Origin: an uncultured Chloroflexota bacterium
Lineage (GTDB): Bacteria; Chloroflexota; Limnocylindria; Limnocylindrales; CSP1-4
Direction of reading: 5' to 3'
Length of the DNA: 6,470 nucleotides
NCBI GenBank assembly: GCA_903924005.1
Contig: CAIXZV010000570.1
Coordinates: 1-6,470 of the forward strand
Shown piece after piece: positions 1 through 3,393 of the stretch (the stretch's first letter is position 1; each line of letters opens with the position of its first letter). The translations under genes were made by a program, and so were the position numbers. Under the pieces are notes generated by a model. That model saw only the letters and a list, made by a program, of their open reading frames with translations. It did no database searches and had not been told where the DNA came from.

Positions 1-487
1 GATCTAGGCGATCGCGCAGGCGTCCAAGCGGCCCGCGAGCTGGCGCGAGACCGGGCCCAAACGGCGGCGCATCCTTGGAGCTGATCGCCAGCGGATACGG
101 GCAGAACGCGGCCCATGGACCGCCCCACGCCTCGGCAGCCGCCATGGCGCCCCAGCTGTTGATGTCCACGATCACTGCGTCCGGCTTCTCCGCGGCGATC
201 GCGTCACGGAGGTCTGGGGCATCAAACTCCGACCGCGCAACGAACGTGGCCACCGAGCGGGCGAGCCCGGCCCTCGGGTTGCCCGCCTGCCAGTCGTCGT
301 GCTCGATCGCCTCGACGCTGTTGCTGATGGCCGCTGCGGCAAAGCCCAATTCCCGCATGCGCGCAACCTCGGAGGCGAGGGTTCGCACGGAGATATCGTG
401 GCCGCGACGCTGGAGTTCAAGCAGGATTGGCGTGATGGGATAGAGATGTCCTCGTGCCGGGGACGTGTAGGCAAGGACGCGCGCCAT
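1..487 (-). CDS. GT1-family glycosyltransferase (MGT/UGT-like), N-terminal part, cut by window edge
   Basis: Reading the minus strand from the ATG at 487-485 gives 162 codons with no stop before the window edge, so the gene is partial at its 3' end. The start MARVLAYTSPARGHLYPITP is the typical N-terminal beta-strand and loop of GT-B fold, family 1 glycosyltransferases, with the GHLYP turn at residues 13-17. An Rossmann-like alternation follows. Residues 103-117 (DAVIVDINSWGAMAA) match the 'PDLVVxD...' strand of the acceptor-binding domain. The C-terminal UDP-sugar binding half lies outside the window. Known family role: moving a sugar from an NDP-sugar to a small hydrophobic acceptor such as a macrolide, flavonoid or lipid; the acceptor cannot be told here. 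The start is supported by AGGAG five bases upstream and by TGATG coupling to the upstream tetR stop. Cytosolic; no signal peptide seen. Family assignment is firm, substrate unknown. Confidence 0.88.
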   Translation of the reverse strand, partial: MARVLAYTSPARGHLYPITPILLELQRRGHDISVRTLASEVARMRELGFAAAAISNSVEAIEHDDWQAGNPRAGLARSVATFVARSEFDAPDLRDAIAAEKPDAVIVDINSWGAMAAAEAWGGPWAAFCPYPLAISSKDAPPFGPGLAPARGPLGRLRDRLD

Positions 488-1092
488 CAGGACTCCTCTG
501 TGAGTGGGTGGATGAGCTCCCGTAGCGCCAGCTCCGTCTGGAGACGGTTCAGGCCGGCATCGCGGCGAAGAAGCTTCCAGGTGTAGACATCGCAGACCGC
601 GATGAGCTGGGCGAGGCGCCGATCGCGGGCCGGTCCCGTCAGGCTTGCAAGGGTGGAGGCGAAGACCGTCTCACACCAGGCTCGATGGAAGCGACGGCCA
701 GACTCCGCGAGTTCCTGCAGTGCCGGGCTATGGCCCGCCTCCGCAAGCATCGCCACAACGCGGTCGCCCATCGCCTCGTAGTGCGTGATGAGCTGGTTCA
801 CGGCTCCTTCGACGCCCGTGACGGCCGCCGGGTCCCGCTCCGCCTGCACCCGCCGCGACTCCCGCTCCACCGCCGCTGCCATCAGCCCGTCCCGACCGCC
901 AAAGCGCCGGATGACCGTCTGCACCGTGACTCCTGCCCGGCGCGCAACCTCGTCCAGCGAGACCTGGTCCGTGGACAGCTCCCAGAAGGCTGCAACCGCT
1001 GCATCGAGGATCCGCTCGCCTGTGGCGGCCGCGCCGGCGGCGCGAGCAACCATCCGATATGGGCGTGGTTCTTGGCGCTCTCGCATGTTCAT
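487..1092 (-). CDS. TetR/AcrR-family transcriptional repressor
   Basis: 201 residues, the usual TetR-family length. The N-terminal DNA-binding domain runs about residues 22-72: ATGERILDAAVAAFWE (helix 1), then VSLDEVARRAGVTVQTVIRRF (helix-turn-helix, 44-64), then GGRDGLMAAAV, the conserved start of helix 4. The remaining ~125 residues form a helical ligand-binding and dimer domain that I cannot assign to a subfamily. Its stop TGA shares its last base with the ATG of the glycosyltransferase (TGATG), so the two form one operon, and the glycosyltransferase is the likely regulated partner. Two starts are close together, ATG at 1092 and ATG at 1086. No Shine-Dalgarno precedes either, and the promoter-like -10 ends about 7 nt upstream of the first, so a leaderless mRNA starting at 1092 is likely. 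Likely autoregulation through the AT-rich dyad just upstream. Family certain; ligand unknown. Confidence 0.93.
   Translation of the reverse strand: MNMRERQEPRPYRMVARAAGAAATGERILDAAVAAFWELSTDQVSLDEVARRAGVTVQTVIRRFGGRDGLMAAAVERESRRVQAERDPAAVTGVEGAVNQLITHYEAMGDRVVAMLAEAGHSPALQELAESGRRFHRAWCETVFASTLASLTGPARDRRLAQLIAVCDVYTWKLLRRDAGLNRLQTELALRELIHPLTEES
493..497 (-). promoter_or_regulatory. Ribosome binding site of the glycosyltransferase
   Basis: AGGAG on the minus strand, five bases before the ATG at 487-485. It lies inside the last codons of the tetR gene. With the TGATG junction it fixes the glycosyltransferase start and suggests translational coupling. Confidence 0.7.
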
Positions 1093-1129
1093 ATAAGTAA
1101 TACTAACATGAAGTTTCCGGACGTGCCAA
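1084..1129 (-). promoter_or_regulatory. Probable tetR-glycosyltransferase promoter with AT-rich dyad operator
   Basis: On the minus strand a -35-like TTGGCA (1129-1124) and a -10-like TAGTAT (1105-1100) are separated by 18 bp. This places the transcription start at about the first base of the tetR ATG (1092). The region is AT-rich in an otherwise GC-rich window. It holds the dyad AGTA-A-TACT (1096-1104) and the longer inverted arms CATGTT (1084-1089) and AACATG (1105-1110), symmetric about 1097. A dyad over the -10 and start codon is the usual place for a TetR operator. Promoter and operator are inferred from sequence only. Confidence 0.5.
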
Positions 1130-1277
1130 GGCGCCCGGTCGGATCGGCTGAATGGCCGATGCGCCCGGCGTCACGGTCCCACTACGCTGGCAGCTGAGCC
1201 TCGGCTGCTATCCCCCCAGCGGTCGGGGCTCGCTTTGCGCCCAGTTCGCCCGGCGGCCGCGATCGCTCTTGACGGCA
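1093..1277. other. Intergenic region between tetR and the upstream operon's terminator
   Basis: No supportable gene on either strand. Besides the tetR promoter at its low end, it holds one small inverted repeat, ATCGGC (1143-1148) and GCCGAT (1155-1160) with a 6-nt loop. This lies upstream of the -35 element and has no T-run. Nothing else recognised. Confidence 0.5.
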
Positions 1278-1305
1278 AGGAGCCCGGCCAATTGGCCGGG
1301 CTCCT
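1278..1305 (-). terminator. Perfect 28-nt palindrome, probable terminator after the DUF4260 gene
   Basis: The two 14-nt arms are perfectly complementary around AATT. The RNA would form a GC-rich stem (GGAGCCCGGCC) with a 4-nt AAUU loop. It starts 11 bases after the TGA of the DUF4260 gene, the expected place for an operon-end terminator. No T-run follows on either strand, so it is not a classical Rho-independent terminator. It may act as a U-tract-free terminator or a 3'-end stabiliser. No plus-strand gene approaches it. Confidence 0.6.
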
Positions 1306-1316
1306 CGGATCACGGC

Positions 1317-1724
1317 TCAGGCTAGGAAGCCATCTGCACGTCGCAGCCCGTCGCCCATGCCGCGGTCCGTCGCGATGTGGCTGAGCCAGGCCAGCGCGCC
1401 CACGAGCCAGAACTGCGACAGGAAGCCTGCCGACGCCAGGCCGAGCATCAGCGCTGGCAGCAGCGGCTGGTGCATCAGGTTGAACAGCGGCACGGCACGC
1501 GGACCCAGCTGACCCCGCTCGTGAGACTGGCCGATCCCGGCCAGGACCGTGAGGTGGGGCACGATCCCGAACACGAGCAGCGACACCAGCCACGCGTCAA
1601 GGTGACTGGCCTGGGCGTTGGCAAGGAAGGCGAGAGCGAGTCCCGGGACAAGCCAGAGGTGTCGGCGCCGGAGCCGGCGCATCCCCCCAACGCCCGCAGA
1701 TTGGGGTTGCGCGATCGTTGTCAT
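1317..1724 (-). CDS. DUF4260-family small membrane protein
   Basis: 135 residues with about four hydrophobic segments: roughly 23-37, 43-64, 87-103 and 104-117. Two features match the DUF4260 family as I know it. One is an internal 'FNLMHQPLLPALML' segment (81-94) like the family's 'YNxxHxxxLP'. The other is a C-terminal 'WLSHIATDRGMGDGLRRADGF' region (113-133) like its 'WLAHIGxDRxLGYGLKxPxGF'. Conserved H85, H116 and D120 lie at membrane edges. No function is known for the family. The start ATG overlaps the upstream reductase stop by four bases (ATGA), which favours it over the internal Met15. It is the last gene of the operon, with a palindrome just after its stop. Probably an integral cytoplasmic-membrane protein. 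Family call is from memory of the motif. Confidence 0.75.
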   Translation of the reverse strand: MTTIAQPQSAGVGGMRRLRRRHLWLVPGLALAFLANAQASHLDAWLVSLLVFGIVPHLTVLAGIGQSHERGQLGPRAVPLFNLMHQPLLPALMLGLASAGFLSQFWLVGALAWLSHIATDRGMGDGLRRADGFLA

Positions 1725-2218
1725 GACGAGGTCGCGAGGCCCGTGGCCTGCGGCACAAGCACGATCACCGCCGTTGGGATGGATCGGCCCGCAGCAAGCG
1801 CGTCCAGGTCGGGGCCCCAGCCGGGATAGTCACGGAACTTGGCCCAGAGCCGGTCGCGCTCCGCACCGGTTGCGGTCCTGGCAAGCACGTTTCGCGGTCC
1901 GTCCGGCAGATCCACCGTCGCCTTGGGGGTCGCCTGAAGGTTGAGCCACCAGGCCGGCTCCGCATCGGCCCAGCCGTTCATCGCCATGGTCACGAGGTTC
2001 TCGCCGTCCGGGTAGTACCCGATCATCGTGATCCTCGGCTGACCCGAGCGTCGCCCGGTTGTGGTGAGGCGGAGCATCCCGAACCTGCTGCCGGTCTCCG
2101 GCTGCGTGAGGCCCAGTTGGCCGCCGCTGAGCCGGTACAGGGCGCGATGCCCCTTCCAGGCGATGCGGACCAACAGCCGGGGCCGGGCGCCAACCGCCTG
2201 CTGGCTGACTGCGGTCAT
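1721..2218 (-). CDS. Nitroreductase/quinone reductase, DDN (DUF385) family, probably F420H2-dependent
   Basis: 165 residues, close to the usual length for the deazaflavin-dependent nitroreductase (Ddn) family. The family core is clear: MLRLTTTGRRSGQPRITMIG (48-67), the split-barrel strand and cofactor-binding turn with the GRxSG motif. YPDGENLVTMAMNG (69-82) and AWWLNLQATPKATVDL (89-104) follow. The N-terminal ~35 residues are basic and amphipathic (RLLVRIAWKGHRALYRL), as in Ddn relatives where this segment associates with the membrane. Known family role: hydride transfer from reduced F420 to quinones or nitro compounds. That this copy uses F420 is inference, since relatives can bind other cofactors. 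Its start overlaps the DUF4386 stop and its stop overlaps the DUF4260 start, each as ATGA, so it sits between two membrane proteins in a tightly coupled operon and may work at the membrane. Confidence 0.87.
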   Translation of the reverse strand: MTAVSQQAVGARPRLLVRIAWKGHRALYRLSGGQLGLTQPETGSRFGMLRLTTTGRRSGQPRITMIGYYPDGENLVTMAMNGWADAEPAWWLNLQATPKATVDLPDGPRNVLARTATGAERDRLWAKFRDYPGWGPDLDALAAGRSIPTAVIVLVPQATGLATSS

Positions 2219-2949
2219 GCCGCACCGGCCTTCGCGGCGTAGACCGGGGCGATCAACCGCTCGCGGCTCTCGAATGCGACGGCCGGGGCCACCTTGAAGC
2301 CCTTGAAGGTCAGGTACAGGCCTAGGAACGCCTCCCAGATGACCTCCGGGATGGTCACGACGCCCTGCACGGCGCCGCCGCGGGGGATCACACCCAGGAG
2401 CACGGCGATTCCGGACGTGGCCAGCAGGAGCCCGCCGATGACGCCGATCAGCGCCGTGCGCCGCCCGACGAGGCCGGACTTGTACATGAGCCAGCCCAGG
2501 ATCAGCCCGGTGCCCACGCCGTCAACCGTGCCGGGGCCGAAGAGGAACGTCCAGTCGTGGATGGCGAGGAGCGCCTTGCCAATCGTGATGAGCGAGTTCC
2601 CGTCAGCGGCCGTCGCCGTCTGGCGCAGCGTCTCGATGCCCAGCACGCTCAGGAGACCCACGAGGATGAACGTGCACTCGATGATCCGCGCCGCGACGTA
2701 GCCAAGGGCGAGGTTCTCGTTCTGGCGCTTGAGGATGGGGAACAGGACGGTGGCGCAGCCGATGTTGGTGAGGATGAGCAGCAGTTCAAGGAAGGCGCCG
2801 ACGAACACGTGGGTGCCCGAGCCGGCGCTCGCGATGTAATTGGGGTCGCTCAGGATTGGCCCGTAGGCCATCACGCCGCCAATCGACGTGATGAAGGTGA
2901 GGATGAACAGCACGCCAACGGCGAGCGCGGACTTGCGCGATGAGGTCAT
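2215..2949 (-). CDS. DUF4386-family six-helix membrane protein
   Basis: 244 residues, usual for DUF4386 proteins, with six predicted membrane helices: about 8-29, 48-71, 83-104, 128-152, 165-187 and 200-217. The pattern is characteristic of the family: a short basic N-terminus (TSSRKSA), helix 1, a 'GPILSDPNYI' loop, helix 2 with 'LELLLILTNIGCATVLFPILK' character, a 'N-ALGYVAARIIE' start to helix 3, and a 'FGPG' turn before helix 4. It has no characterised biochemical role. The start is supported by AAGGAG seven bases upstream. Its stop overlaps the reductase start (ATGA). It lies 73 bp after the 81-residue orphan gene, with two small hairpins in between. The C-terminal ~27 residues are hydrophilic and probably cytosolic. 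It may anchor or serve the neighbouring reductase; this is inference from context. Confidence 0.87.
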   Translation of the reverse strand: MTSSRKSALAVGVLFILTFITSIGGVMAYGPILSDPNYIASAGSGTHVFVGAFLELLLILTNIGCATVLFPILKRQNENLALGYVAARIIECTFILVGLLSVLGIETLRQTATAADGNSLITIGKALLAIHDWTFLFGPGTVDGVGTGLILGWLMYKSGLVGRRTALIGVIGGLLLATSGIAVLLGVIPRGGAVQGVVTIPEVIWEAFLGLYLTFKGFKVAPAVAFESRERLIAPVYAAKAGAA

Positions 2950-2956
2950 TGCGGGA

Positions 2957-2962
2957 CTCCTT
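2957..2962 (-). promoter_or_regulatory. Ribosome binding site of the DUF4386 gene
   Basis: AAGGAG on the minus strand, seven bases before the ATG at 2949-2947. It is a strong site and fixes the start. The two downstream genes in the operon instead rely on overlapping stop/start codons. Confidence 0.8.
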
Positions 2963-2976
2963 CGATGTTGAGGGAC

Positions 2977-3022
2977 GCTGGGAACCCAGCTTTGGTGGGG
3001 GGGGTGCCGGGCGGTGGCCCGG
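2977..3022 (-). other. Tandem hairpins between the 81-residue gene and DUF4386, possible attenuator or processing site
   Basis: Directly after the stop codon of the 81-residue gene the minus strand carries CCGGGC-CACC-GCCCGG (3022-3007), a perfect 6-bp stem with a 4-nt loop. It is followed by a run of eight C (3004-2997). A second perfect dyad, GCTGGGTTCCCAGC, lies at 2990-2977. Neither has a T-run. They could dampen expression between the first and second gene, or stabilise the 3' end of a short transcript. Role inferred. Confidence 0.45.
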
Positions 3023-3268
3023 TCAGCGGCTGGCCGGGTTGGGCTCGACGCAGGTGACGCAGATCAGGGGCAGGCCCGTATTGCGGATCTTCTGGAGCAG
3101 GCCGTGGAGGGCGGCCTGGTCGACGATGAGGCCACTGATGACAGTGGTCCCGTCGCTTTCGCGGCTGAGGGTCAGCCCGTCGAACCAGGCGGTCCACCTG
3201 CTGTTGAGGTGGCCCTGAAGGCGGATCTCGTAGCGTCCGGGTTCGTGCGGGTTGGGTGTCTCGCGCAT
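3023..3268 (-). CDS. Conserved-looking small protein of unknown function (81 aa)
   Basis: 81 residues, soluble, with no signal peptide or membrane segment. The sequence is well formed: GRYEIRLQGHLNSRWTAWFDG (11-31) followed by a hydrophobic/acidic alternation (LTLSRESDGTTVISGLIVDQ), a helix (AALHGLLQKIRNTGLPL, 52-68) and a terminal strand with a CxxC at C70-C73. From memory, similar short proteins with 'GRYEIRxxGHL...WFDGLT...DGTT...DQAALHGLL.K.R..GLPL' occur in Chloroflexota and Actinomycetota, often near large LuxR regulators. I know no function. The fold looks like a small alpha/beta domain. The start is supported by AAGGAG four bases upstream. It is the first gene after the LuxR regulator and its intergenic operator-like repeats, so it could be the regulator's direct target. 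CxxC might bind a metal or be redox-active, but only one such pair is present. Confidence 0.85.
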   Translation of the reverse strand: MRETPNPHEPGRYEIRLQGHLNSRWTAWFDGLTLSRESDGTTVISGLIVDQAALHGLLQKIRNTGLPLICVTCVEPNPASR

Positions 3269-3272
3269 AACG

Positions 3273-3278
3273 CTCCTT
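3273..3278 (-). promoter_or_regulatory. Ribosome binding site of the 81-residue protein
   Basis: AAGGAG on the minus strand, four bases before the ATG at 3268-3266. Near-perfect match to the anti-16S core; confirms this short gene and its start. Confidence 0.8.
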
Positions 3279-3354
3279 GTGCGTGATCCGATCCGACTGG
3301 ATCCCGCCGGCGTTGCCGCCGTGCGGTGGGTGCACGTCCAAGGTGGATGCGCGT
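3279..3354. other. 5' leader/promoter region of the orphan-DUF4386-DDN-DUF4260 operon
   Basis: No gene seen. GATCC occurs at 3285-3289 and 3290-3294 in tandem and again, as part of an inverted GGATCC, at 3299-3304. A TTGGAC at about 3342-3337 on the minus strand could be a -35, but no good -10 lies 16-18 bp further on. The promoter therefore cannot be placed with confidence. Confidence 0.3.
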
Positions 3355-3385
3355 GTGGTGAGCGGGCATCACCACATATGGTGAT
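3355..3385. promoter_or_regulatory. Cluster of three TGGTGA half-sites: operator or alternative-hairpin attenuator
   Basis: Plus-strand GTGGTGA (3355-3361), TCACCAC (3369-3375) and TGGTGAT (3379-3385) form two overlapping dyads. ATCACCA-CATA-TGGTGAT (3368-3385) is perfect with a 4-nt loop. GTGGTGA-GCGGGCA-TCACCAC (3355-3375) is perfect with a 7-nt loop. They share the middle element, so in RNA only one can form at a time. The cluster begins 9 bases after the LuxR stop and lies about 90 bases before the start of the 81-residue gene. It could be a binding site for the adjacent LuxR/MalT-like protein, or a terminator of its gene. No T-run follows, and no convincing -10/-35 pair was found downstream. 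Confidence 0.5.
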
Positions 3386-3393
3386 TTCGCGGG

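Noticed and set aside
8..15. GCGATCGC octamer (8-15, with others near 195 and 1259), reminiscent of the cyanobacterial HIP1 repeat
   Set aside because: Only about three copies in a GC-rich window, some inside coding sequence. The gene content does not suggest cyanobacteria and the number is too low to call a repeat family.
172..474. Minus-strand 100-codon frame overlapping the glycosyltransferase
   Set aside because: It is another frame of the same stretch. The frame starting at 487 gives a clear GT1 N-terminus without stops, while this one gives serine/arginine-rich nonsense.
1143..1160. Small inverted repeat ATCGGC...GCCGAT
   Set aside because: Six-base arms with a six-base loop are expected by chance in GC-rich DNA, and there is no T-run or link to a gene end.
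685..1197. Plus-strand open frames opposite tetR (685-1197, 785-1096)
   Set aside because: Low-complexity arginine/alanine-rich translations antisense to a clear TetR gene; no family resemblance.
1171..1593. Minus-strand 140-codon frame covering the end of DUF4260 and the intergenic region
   Set aside because: It runs through the palindromic terminator and is a shifted frame of the DUF4260 gene with arginine/alanine-rich composition; no domain seen.
2946..3341. Alternative minus-strand frame over the 81-residue gene (131 codons)
   Set aside because: Proline/arginine-rich and unstructured, with no good ribosome binding site. The 81-residue frame has a strong one and a protein-like hydrophobic pattern.
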